A stretch of DNA of 8,773 nt, from positions 1 to 8,773 of the forward strand of contig JAUUZX010000033.1 of the NCBI GenBank assembly GCA_030592025.1, written 5' to 3'. Under the pieces are notes generated by a model. That model saw nothing but the letters and a program-made list of their open reading frames with translations, was not told the origin of the DNA and searched no databases. Source of the DNA: a bacterium (GTDB lineage Bacteria > Krumholzibacteriota > Krumholzibacteria > LZORAL124-64-63). Shown here piece after piece: positions 1-6,673 of this stretch. How positions within the stretch are numbered: the stretch's first letter is position 1; every line of letters starts with the position of its first letter. The translations under genes were made by a program, and so were the position numbers.

Positions 1-940
1 CGTCGATGACCACGGCCATGTGGATGTGCTTGGCCCGGAACTCGTCCAGCACCCCGTCGAGTTTCTTGCTCTCGGGGATGAAGTAGGCATCGCGGGCCAG
101 GGAGCCCAGGGTCGCGCCCCCGGTGAAACCGTCGCCCGCAACGAGCTTGAGCAGGTCCTTCACGTAGAGGATGCCGACGATCTTGTCCATGCTTCCCCGG
201 TAGACGGGGATCCGCGAGTGCCCGCTCTCGACCACCTCGGCCAGGCTCGTCGCGGCGTCGGCTTCGCCGTCCAGCGCCACCATGTCGATGCGCGGGATCA
301 TGATCTCGCGCACGGCCCGGTCGTGGAAGGCGAAGATGGACTGGATCATCTCCCTCTCGTCCTCGTCCAGGGTCGCGTCCCCTCCCTCTTCGGAAATGAG
401 GTGGCGAATCTCCCCGGCCGAGAGATGGGGCTGGGCTTCGGCCGCCCACAGGGTGTCGTCGAGGCGGTCCATGATGGCCAGCAGCAGGGCCGCCCAGGGC
501 CGCAGGAGCCAGTGGAACGGGTAAGCCATCGTGCCGACCAGCCGGCCGTAGCCCACGGCCATCCCCGCGGCCAGCATCTTGAAGACGACACCGCCCAGGC
601 TCCAGACCAGCACCGCCGACACGGCGTACACCGCGTAGAACTTGAGGTCCCCGCCCCCGGTCCACACCGACAGGAGGGCCCGCCCCCAGGCCAGGCAACC
701 CAGCGCCGTCAGCAGCAGGTACTGCGTTCCGGCGGCCACCTGGAAACGGCGGGGGTGGTCCAGGTGCTCACACATGACCCGCCCCAGCACGGAACGCTCC
801 ACCAGCCCATGGCCGTGAAACCCGGTGATGCGATAGTGGGCCGTCACCAGACCACCCATGGACATGGCGCCCAACCAGGCGACCACCGCCACGATGAGAT
901 TCGTCAATGCTTCGAACGTGCCGGGTTCGGGACCTTCCAT
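1..940 (-). CDS. CorC/HlyC-type membrane protein with CBS domains (3' end outside window)
   Basis: Partial gene: the first 313 codons are present and the frame is open to base 1. The N-terminal ~160 residues are hydrophobic, with likely membrane segments near 12-33, 70-90, 102-128 and 138-158, in the place of the DUF21/CNNM domain. The cytosolic part is diagnostic: ISEEGG at 182-187, a DEDEREMIQSIFAF stretch from 192, REIMIPRIDM at 211-220 and HSRIPVYRG at 241-249 open a CBS pair, followed by VGILYVKDLL. The second CBS domain and the C-terminal CorC_HlyC domain should lie beyond the edge. Family members are linked to Mg2+/Co2+ homeostasis or efflux. E. coli YbeX (CorC) sits directly after ybeY, as here, but lacks the membrane domain. 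ATG at 940 is 7 nt after ybeY, with AAGGAG at 952-957. The membrane domain is atypical: no FSGxE-like signature is visible. Family call is firm; the transported ion is inference. Confidence 0.88.
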   Translation of the reverse strand, partial: MEGPEPGTFEALTNLIVAVVAWLGAMSMGGLVTAHYRITGFHGHGLVERSVLGRVMCEHLDHPRRFQVAAGTQYLLLTALGCLAWGRALLSVWTGGGDLKFYAVYAVSAVLVWSLGGVVFKMLAAGMAVGYGRLVGTMAYPFHWLLRPWAALLLAIMDRLDDTLWAAEAQPHLSAGEIRHLISEEGGDATLDEDEREMIQSIFAFHDRAVREIMIPRIDMVALDGEADAATSLAEVVESGHSRIPVYRGSMDKIVGILYVKDLLKLVAGDGFTGGATLGSLARDAYFIPESKKLDGVLDEFRAKHIHMAVVID

Positions 941-947
941 GGAACGC

Positions 948-1490
948 TCAACTCCTTCCCCGCAATGGGTGCTCCCAGTCCGCGCGGCCGAGGATGGCAG
1001 CCTCCGTGTCCTGCATGGCGACGAGCTCGGCGTCGGTGTCGTGTTGCCAGCCCAGAATGTGGAGCATGCCATGCACCACCAGCAGCGGCCATTCCAGATC
1101 CGGATCCCAGCCCCGCTCCCGGCAACGATCCAGCACGAAGGCCGGCGCCAGGACGACCTCGCCGACGGATGCCTCCTGCGAGGCCATGACCTCCGCCGGA
1201 ACCCACAGATCCCGTGCCGCGGCTCCTTCGCCTGTCGCCAACGTCGGCACTCCCCAGCCCTCCTCCTCGAGGTACGAGAAGGACAGCACATCTGTCACCT
1301 CGTCGGCGCCCCGCCATTGGCCGTTCAATTCCGTCATGGCCCGATCATCGATCAGGACCACGTCCAGGCACCATCCCGACGCTCCCAACTCCCCGGCCAG
1401 GGCCGACAGTCGGGGCCAGATCGCCGCACCGCCATCCCAGGGATCGGGCGCCGCCACCACGGTGCGCCGTTCCACGAGATTCAGCTTCAC
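948..1490 (-). CDS. ybeY: Endoribonuclease YbeY (rRNA maturation factor)
   Basis: 180 residues. YbeY is a zinc-dependent single-strand endoribonuclease acting in 16S rRNA 3'-end maturation and ribosome quality control in the cytoplasm. The metal site is intact: HGMLHILGWQH gives His140, His144 and His150 in the family H-x3-H-x5-H spacing. The upstream LNGQWRGADEVTDVLSF segment (55-71) matches the conserved LN-x-x-R-x3-x-PTDVLSF block, with Val in place of the usual Pro. A GEVVL segment at 110-114 replaces the usual LGDI. The segment between them (72-109) looks about 15-20 residues longer than usual, which explains the 180 residues against a typical 150-160. The start is GTG at 1490, overlapping the TGA of the 7TM-HD gene by 4 bp (GTGA). 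No clear Shine-Dalgarno precedes it, so translational coupling is likely. The MKLNLVE start aligns with family N-termini. Confidence 0.95.
   Translation of the reverse strand: MKLNLVERRTVVAAPDPWDGGAAIWPRLSALAGELGASGWCLDVVLIDDRAMTELNGQWRGADEVTDVLSFSYLEEEGWGVPTLATGEGAAARDLWVPAEVMASQEASVGEVVLAPAFVLDRCRERGWDPDLEWPLLVVHGMLHILGWQHDTDAELVAMQDTEAAILGRADWEHPLRGRS
1487..1490 (-). other. GTGA stop-start overlap, 7TM-HD/ybeY
   Basis: The TGA of the 7TM-HD gene (1489-1487) overlaps the ybeY GTG (1490-1488). No obvious Shine-Dalgarno lies upstream, so ybeY translation probably depends on ribosomes finishing the preceding gene. Confidence 0.8.
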
Positions 1491-3847
1491 GTCCGCGCCT
1501 GCCTGTCGCCGCGCCGCTCACTCCCCCGCTCCTGATCCCGATCACGCTGACCCGGGTAGACGATGCGCGAGTGGTGGATGCCCACGAGCAGCGGGATGAA
1601 GGCCTCCCGGATACGCGCCAGGTCGCTCAACGTCAGGCGCGACTGGTCCATCTCGCCACTGAGCACGCGCTTGTCGATGATCTGCTTCGTCACCTCGCGG
1701 ATGCGCCCGGGGGTCGGCTTGGCGAGGGAGCGCGTGGCCGCCTCCACCGCGTCGGCCAGCATGAGGATGGCGGTCTCCCGCGATTGGGGCTTGGGCCCCG
1801 GATAGCGGAAGTCGTCCACCTTGACGGTCTCGTTGCCGTCGCCCTCGAGGGCCTTGTGGTAGAAGTACTCCATCACCATGGTCCCGTGGTGCTCGGGGAT
1901 GAAGTCGATGATCGCCTGGGGCAGCCGCCATTTTCGCCCCAACTCGATCCCCTCCTTGACGTGGGCCGCGATGACCAGGGCGCTCATGCTGGGGCTGAGT
2001 TCGTCGTGCTTGTTGAAGTCGGGCCGCTGGTTCTCCACGTAGTACTCGGGCTTCTGCATCTTGCCGATGTCGTGGAAGAGAGCCCCGACACGGGTGAGCA
2101 GGGCGTTGGCGTCGATGGCCCGCGCGGCGTGCTCGGCGAGCTGGCCGACGACCTGGCTGTGATGGTAGGTGCCCTGGGCCTCGAGGGCCATGCGCTGCAG
2201 GAGCGGGTGGTTCAGGTCCGACAGCTCAAGCAGCGTCAGGTCCGAGCACACGCCCACCGGGGGCTCGACCACCGGCAGCAGGAAAAGGCCGAAGGCCACG
2301 GTCAGCACCGGGACGAAAAGGCCCACCAAGTAGATGTTGCCCCCGTGCCCACCGGCATCCAGTCCGGAGAACTGCCGCATGAGGATCAGGAACAGGGAGA
2401 GCGTCGTCAGCAGGACGATCGTCTGGTAGAACTGGCTGCGCTTCTGGATGCGCCGCACCGAGACGACCGTCGCCGTGCCCATGACGAACCAGACGAACAC
2501 GTGCCACGCCCCCACGTCCGGCAGCAGGGCCAGCAGGGACAGGGCGAGCATCGTCGAGATGTACCCGACCTGATCCCGGAACAGCACCGTCGACAGCAGC
2601 GCCAGCAGGACCACGGGCACCGCCATGGGCCCCAGCACCGGTCGGTTCAGCACGAACGCCGCCCCCCCGAGGAAGGCAGCCAGGATCACGGTCTGCGCCA
2701 GCATCGAACGCAGGCGACGCAACTCGCCGGGCACGTGGATCCGGCCCAGCCAGCCGAAGAGTGCGAGGGTGAGGGCCACCAGGAGGGTCCGCGCCAGGTA
2801 ACGGGACCAACGGCCGTCGCTGTTCGCCCCTCCCTGGGCCTGCAACAACGAGGCGAGTTCGTCCAGGAACATTGCCTGCTGCTCCGTGACGCGCACCCCC
2901 TGGGCGACGATGCGCTCACCGCGGATGAACTCCCGCTTGGCCGGCACCGACTGGCGCGCGGTCTCCTGCCGCTGTTGGGTTTCCTGAGGATCGTAGACGA
3001 GGTTGGGCGTGACGAAGTGCCGCATGACCGACGCCGCCTCCACCGCCTCGACCGGTGATAGCCCGACACCGCGCAGGGCGGCCGTCAGGCGGGTCTCCAA
3101 ATCGGCCTGGTGCACCACCCGCGCCACCTCACGCAGGCTCTCGGAACGAGGCGTGGCCACCACGACCCGGTCGTAACGGCCCGGCGGCAACATGTCGACC
3201 ACCCCGCCCCGCAGCACCTCGCGCCAGGCCCGGGTGAGGCGTGGGACGAGGGAATCCGGTTCGTCGCTGCGCAGCAGGCGGCGGAGGTCCTCCGCCGTCA
3301 CTGCGGGGAACTGCAGGGCCAGGAACCCCGCCCGGTCATCCAGGCTCATCGTGTCGACACGGGCCAGATCCAGGGCGTCCAGCCAGATTTCCATGCGCGC
3401 CTCGCGCTCCGGCCGTTCCGCCTCGCTCAGGGCCCGCAGGACAGGAGGCTCGACCACCACCCGTTCGAGACGTCGCACCTGGACCTCACGCTGCAACAGG
3501 GGCGCCTCGAAAGAGAAGGGGGCGCGGATGGGGCGGTCGGCGATCTCGCCCAGGCGAGGAAAATCGGTCTGGAGCCGGGGCACCGGCGGGAAGAGCACGA
3601 GGTGCAGGACGAGCACGAGGGCGCCCAGGCCGATCACCCACCAGACGAGGGGATCGTAGCCGGCGGCCTCGGCCGAACTCGATTTGGAGGTCCCGGACTT
3701 CGACGCCCCGGACTTGCTGCTCCCGGACTTGCCGCTCCCGGATTTGGTCGTCCCGGATTTGCCCCCGCCCGCCACCGACGTCCGCGTCTCCCGCGGGGAT
3801 CGCTCGCGTGCCAGGAAATTCCGGATCTGCAGCCACCACATGGCCAT
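1487..3847 (-). CDS. pgpH: 7TM-HD family cyclic-di-AMP phosphodiesterase (PgpH/YqfF-type)
   Basis: 786 residues; Listeria PgpH has roughly 720. In order: a cytoplasmic tail with a Lys-Ser-Gly repeat (30-59); a first membrane helix (about 67-88); an extracytoplasmic 7TMR-HDED region (about 90-345); seven helices near 353-369, 383-401, 406-423, 428-444, 447-463, 473-490 and 505-526; and a cytosolic HD domain (about 540-760). HD metal ligands look complete: GTYHHSQVV (His562/563), HDIGK (His592-Asp593), His629, His653/654 and Asp699. Known relatives hydrolyse c-di-AMP to pApA; substrate here is inferred from architecture, since no cyclase gene is in view. The C-terminus is an Arg-rich charged tail (766-786). 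ATG at 3847 has AAGGA at 3855-3859, 7 nt upstream; a second in-frame ATG two codons later is less well spaced. Lies between phoH and ybeY, as in many Firmicutes and other phyla. Confidence 0.93.
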   Translation of the reverse strand: MAMWWLQIRNFLARERSPRETRTSVAGGGKSGTTKSGSGKSGSSKSGASKSGTSKSSSAEAAGYDPLVWWVIGLGALVLVLHLVLFPPVPRLQTDFPRLGEIADRPIRAPFSFEAPLLQREVQVRRLERVVVEPPVLRALSEAERPEREARMEIWLDALDLARVDTMSLDDRAGFLALQFPAVTAEDLRRLLRSDEPDSLVPRLTRAWREVLRGGVVDMLPPGRYDRVVVATPRSESLREVARVVHQADLETRLTAALRGVGLSPVEAVEAASVMRHFVTPNLVYDPQETQQRQETARQSVPAKREFIRGERIVAQGVRVTEQQAMFLDELASLLQAQGGANSDGRWSRYLARTLLVALTLALFGWLGRIHVPGELRRLRSMLAQTVILAAFLGGAAFVLNRPVLGPMAVPVVLLALLSTVLFRDQVGYISTMLALSLLALLPDVGAWHVFVWFVMGTATVVSVRRIQKRSQFYQTIVLLTTLSLFLILMRQFSGLDAGGHGGNIYLVGLFVPVLTVAFGLFLLPVVEPPVGVCSDLTLLELSDLNHPLLQRMALEAQGTYHHSQVVGQLAEHAARAIDANALLTRVGALFHDIGKMQKPEYYVENQRPDFNKHDELSPSMSALVIAAHVKEGIELGRKWRLPQAIIDFIPEHHGTMVMEYFYHKALEGDGNETVKVDDFRYPGPKPQSRETAILMLADAVEAATRSLAKPTPGRIREVTKQIIDKRVLSGEMDQSRLTLSDLARIREAFIPLLVGIHHSRIVYPGQRDRDQERGSERRGDRQART
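3671..3760 (-). repeat. Six tandem 15-bp units encoding Lys-Ser-Gly pentapeptides
   Basis: Six in-frame 15-bp units in the 5' end of the 7TM-HD gene encode KSGTT, KSGSG, KSGSS, KSGAS, KSGTS and a degenerate KSSSA (residues 30-59). The core AAATCCGGG or AAGTCCGGG is kept in the first five units, while the last two codons vary. The last unit reads AAATCGAGT and is clearly decayed. Third-base differences (AAA/AAG) show the array is not freshly duplicated. It lies on the cytoplasmic side of the first membrane helix. Confidence 0.95.
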
Positions 3848-3878
3848 CTCGCCGTCCTTCCGTCCTTGCGGGTCGCCG
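3848..3878 (-). promoter_or_regulatory. Intergenic leader with duplicated Shine-Dalgarno octamer
   Basis: The 31 nt between the phoH stop and the 7TM-HD ATG contain AAGGACGG twice back to back (3860-3867, then 3852-3859 on the minus strand). The start-proximal AAGGA is 7 nt from the ATG, a good ribosome-binding spacing; the distal copy is 15 nt away. This supports the ATG at 3847. No promoter-like or terminator-like element is visible in the gap. Confidence 0.7.
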
Positions 3879-4886
3879 TCAGCTGCGGTTGCGGTCCGCG
3901 TCGTGGCTGTCGAAGGCCTCCACGATGCGACGGACCAGGGGATGCCGCATCACATCAGCGCCCCCCAACTCCACGAAGCCGATGCCCTCGGTATCCCGCA
4001 GGATCTCGCGCACGTGCACCAGACCCGACGCCGAGCCGTCAGCCAAATCGATCTGGGTGACGTCCCCCGTGACCACGGCCTTGGACTCGAAGCCCAGGCG
4101 GGTGAGGAACATCTTCATCTGACCCACGGTCGTGTTCTGGGCCTCGTCCAGAATCACGAACGCGTTGTTGAGGGTGCGCCCCCGCATGTAGGCCAGGGGC
4201 GAAGCCTCGATGACGCCGCTGGACATGTACTGGGCGATGCGTCCGGCGCCGGTGATGTCGGACAGGGCATCGTACAAGGGTCGCAGGTAGGGGCTGATCT
4301 TCTCTTGAAGGTCTCCCGGCAGGAAACCCAACTGTTCCCCGGCCTCGACCGCGGGTCGCACCAGGATGATGCGGTCCACCAGACCCCGCTTCAGATAGTC
4401 CATGGCCATGACCACGGCCAGGAAGGTCTTGCCGGTGCCCGCCGGTCCCACGGCGAAGACCAGGTCATGGCTCCGCACCGCGTCGATGTAGACCTGCTGG
4501 CCGGCGGACCTGGTGCGCACCGCCTTGCGGCTGCCACCCGCAAAGAACAGGGGCTCACCCCGGCCGTTCTCCTCCGGGGGCGCCGCGGGTTCCGGCGTCG
4601 CCGCGATCCCGTGACGCTCCCACAGGTAGCCCAGGGTAACGGCGTCGATGTGCTGCCCCTGGCGCGCACGGGAGATGAGGTCCTCGAGCAGGGACCGCGC
4701 CGTCTCCAGGCGTTCGGGATCGCAGCGCACGGTCAAGCGGTCGTGACGCAGACTGAGCCTCCCCGGGAGACGGTCCTCCAGGAATCGCAGGTTGGCATCC
4801 TGGGCACCGAGCAGGGCCAGGGGGTCGATTCCGGCCACGTCCAGCACGAGGCGCCCCTCACCGTCTGCTGTCTGGCGACGTTTCAC
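3879..4886 (-). CDS. phoH: PhoH-family ATPase (PhoH/YbeZ)
   Basis: 335 residues, the normal YbeZ/PhoH length. An N-terminal region (1-100) with a KH-like [19 protein letters not shown] segment (33-51) precedes the P-loop ATPase domain. Walker A is GPAGTGKT at 147-154 and Walker B VILDEAQN at 244-251. Further family signatures include [21 protein letters not shown] (from 171), the [15 protein letters not shown] block and [10 protein letters not shown] (272-281). PhoH/YbeZ proteins are cytosolic, RNA-linked ATPases associated genetically and physically with YbeY; the precise reaction is not settled. GTG at 4886 overlaps the aspS TGA by 4 bp (GTGA), with a strong GGGGAGG at 4891-4897. The open frame continues upstream into aspS, but that extension does not look like PhoH and has no comparable ribosome-binding site. 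Followed after 31 nt by the 7TM-HD gene. Confidence 0.95.
   Translation of the reverse strand: MKRRQTADGEGRLVLDVAGIDPLALLGAQDANLRFLEDRLPGRLSLRHDRLTVRCDPERLETARSLLEDLISRARQGQHIDAVTLGYLWERHGIAATPEPAAPPEENGRGEPLFFAGGSRKAVRTRSAGQQVYIDAVRSHDLVFAVGPAGTGKTFLAVVMAMDYLKRGLVDRIILVRPAVEAGEQLGFLPGDLQEKISPYLRPLYDALSDITGAGRIAQYMSSGVIEASPLAYMRGRTLNNAFVILDEAQNTTVGQMKMFLTRLGFESKAVVTGDVTQIDLADGSASGLVHVREILRDTEGIGFVELGGADVMRHPLVRRIVEAFDSHDADRNRS
4883..4886 (-). other. GTGA stop-start overlap, aspS/phoH
   Basis: The aspS TGA (4885-4883) and the phoH GTG (4886-4884) share bases, the classic 4-bp overlap for termination-reinitiation. A GGGGAGG just upstream (4891-4897), inside the aspS coding sequence, can serve phoH. 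Confidence 0.85.
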
Positions 4887-6673
4887 GCACCCTCCCCGTC
4901 CGTATCCGCGGGCGGAGTGACAGCCAGATGGAGCTCCGCCAACTGGGCCTCGCTGATGGGGCCGGGGCTCCGGTCCAGGGGCGACGCCGCCAGGGTCGTC
5001 TTGGGGAAGGCGATGACCTCCCGCAGGGAGGGGCTCCCGGTGAGCAGCATGATGATGCGGTCGAGCCCGAGGGCGACGCCACCGTGGGGCGGCGCGCCGT
5101 AGCCGAGAGCGTCGAGGAAGAAGCCGAACTTCGACTCCCACTCCTGCTCCGGCATGCCCACGATGCGGAACACCCGCTCCTGCAGTTCGCGCTGGTGGAT
5201 CCGGATGCTGCCGGACCCCAGTTCGACACCGTTGCAGACCAGGTCGTAGAGCTGGGCCCGCGCGGCGCCGGGGTCGTCCTCCAGGTGTTCCAGATCCTCC
5301 GGGCGCGGCTGGGTGAACATGTGGTGGCAGGCCGTCCAGCCCTGGTCGGTCTTTTCGAAAAGAGGGAAGTTGAGGACCCAGGCCAGGGCCCAGGCATCCT
5401 CGGGGATCCACCCCGCCCGTTCGGCCAGGGCCAGGCGCACCGCACCGAGACTCCCCACGGCGGTGGCCCAGGGGGCAGCCACGAACAGGAGAAGGTCGCC
5501 GGGTTGCGCGTCCACCCGTTGGCCGAGGGCGGCCTGGAAGTCGGCGCCGAGGAACTTGGCGATGCCGGTCTCGAAGCCCTCCTCGCCCACCTTGACCCGG
5601 GCCAGTCCGGCGGCGCCGTGCTTCTTCGCGACGGCCTCCATCTCGTCCACCTGCTTGCGGCTCCAGTCACCGAGGCTCTTGGCGTTCAGGCAGCGCACCG
5701 TGCCGCCCGTCTCGAGAGTCTTTTCGAAGACACCGAATCCGCAGCCCGGCACCAGATCGTCCACGTCGTGCAGCGGGTGCCCGAAGCGCAGGTCCGGCTT
5801 GTCCGAGCCATAGAGGTTCATGGCCTCGTCGTAGGAGATGCGCGGGAAGGGCGTCGTCAACTCGACACCCGTCGCCTCGCGGAAGATCGTCACCATCATC
5901 TCCTCGACGATGGCGTAGATCTCATGCTCTTCGACGAAGCTCATCTCCAGGTCGATCTGCGTGTGCTCCGGCTGGCGATCCTTGCGCAGGTCCTCGTCCC
6001 GCAGGCAGCGCGCGAGCTGGAAGTAGCGATCGACGCCGCTGGCCATGAGGATCTGCTTGTACAGCTGGGGCGACTGGGGCAGCGCGTAGAACTGCCCGTG
6101 GTGGATGCGGCTGGGCACGACGTAGTCCCGCGCGCCTTCCGGGGTCGTCTTGATGAGCAGGGGCGTCTCCACCTCGAGGAACTCCTGCTCCGTGAGGAAC
6201 CTTCGCGCCGCCTGGGCCGCCCGGTGACGCACCTCCAGGTTCCGGATCATGACCGGGTGCCGCAGATGCAGGTAACGGTGCTTGAGGCGCAGCTCCTCGC
6301 TGGCCTCCAGGGCCTGGTCGACCTGGAACGGCAGGGGTGCGCAGGTGTTGAGGATCGTCAGCTCCGTCGCCACGACCTCCACGGCGCCCGTCGCCCGCTC
6401 CTCGTTGACCATGCCTTCGGGCCGAGGCCGCACCTTGCCGGTGATGCCGACAACGGACTCCAGCTTGACGTCCTTCCCCGTGGCCAGGGGCAAGCCGTCC
6501 TCGCACACCACCTGCACGATGCCGTAGCGATCACGCAGATCGATGAAGAGCACGCCGCCCATGTCGCGGATCTTGGCGGCCCAACCTGCGAGGCGGACCT
6601 CCTGGCCGATGAGGCCTTCCGTCACGCGGCCACAGTGGTGGGTCCGCTGTTGTGTGGTGTTCGCGTGGCTCAA
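4883..6673 (-). CDS. aspS: Aspartyl-tRNA synthetase
   Basis: 596 residues, the bacterial AspRS size. The enzyme activates aspartate and charges tRNA(Asp) in the cytoplasm. Order: N-terminal OB-fold anticodon-binding domain (about 10-105, with RTHHCG at 10-15 and [14 protein letters not shown] from 43); class II motif 1 region [10 protein letters not shown] (164-173); motif 2 [21 protein letters not shown] (221-241), where E. coli has FRDE and PEFTQ; bacterial GAD insertion (about 308-420); [17 protein letters not shown] (477-493); and motif 3 [13 protein letters not shown] (532-544). The start is TTG at 6673, overlapping the hisS TGA (TTGA), with GGGAGG at 6684-6689, 10 nt upstream. It is chosen because RTHHCG is the conserved family N-terminus; the next in-frame GTG would remove it. 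The frame stays open upstream inside hisS, but that part is a shadow. Confidence 0.96.
   Translation of the reverse strand: MSHANTTQQRTHHCGRVTEGLIGQEVRLAGWAAKIRDMGGVLFIDLRDRYGIVQVVCEDGLPLATGKDVKLESVVGITGKVRPRPEGMVNEERATGAVEVVATELTILNTCAPLPFQVDQALEASEELRLKHRYLHLRHPVMIRNLEVRHRAAQAARRFLTEQEFLEVETPLLIKTTPEGARDYVVPSRIHHGQFYALPQSPQLYKQILMASGVDRYFQLARCLRDEDLRKDRQPEHTQIDLEMSFVEEHEIYAIVEEMMVTIFREATGVELTTPFPRISYDEAMNLYGSDKPDLRFGHPLHDVDDLVPGCGFGVFEKTLETGGTVRCLNAKSLGDWSRKQVDEMEAVAKKHGAAGLARVKVGEEGFETGIAKFLGADFQAALGQRVDAQPGDLLLFVAAPWATAVGSLGAVRLALAERAGWIPEDAWALAWVLNFPLFEKTDQGWTACHHMFTQPRPEDLEHLEDDPGAARAQLYDLVCNGVELGSGSIRIHQRELQERVFRIVGMPEQEWESKFGFFLDALGYGAPPHGGVALGLDRIIMLLTGSPSLREVIAFPKTTLAASPLDRSPGPISEAQLAELHLAVTPPADTDGEGA
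6670..6673 (-). other. TTGA stop-start overlap, hisS/aspS
   Basis: The hisS TGA (6672-6670) overlaps the proposed aspS TTG start (6673-6671). A rare TTG in exactly the 4-bp overlap register used at two other junctions of this operon supports the start choice. Confidence 0.75.

Noticed and set aside
20..1189. 389-residue plus-strand open frame at the left edge
   Set aside because: Antisense to the CorC-like gene, whose CBS motifs are unambiguous on the minus strand.
1214..3058. 614-residue plus-strand open frame opposite the 7TM-HD gene and ybeY
   Set aside because: A shadow of GC-biased codons on the other strand; long runs of His, Arg, Gln and Gly with no domain, while the minus strand encodes intact conserved proteins.
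3671..3760. 15-bp repeats as a CRISPR or regulatory iteron array
   Set aside because: Units are contiguous without spacers, in frame, and preserve Lys-Ser-Gly codons, so they are coding repeats.
3684..5102. Plus-strand frame beginning with repeated P-D-L units, resembling a repeat protein
   Set aside because: The P-D-L pattern is only the reverse reading of the KSG-encoding 15-bp repeats; the rest is antisense to phoH and aspS.
4887..5411. Upstream extension of the phoH frame inside aspS
   Set aside because: The sequence is Arg/Pro/Gly-rich shadow of aspS; a strong GGGGAGG precedes the GTG at 4886, and the resulting 335 residues match the family length.
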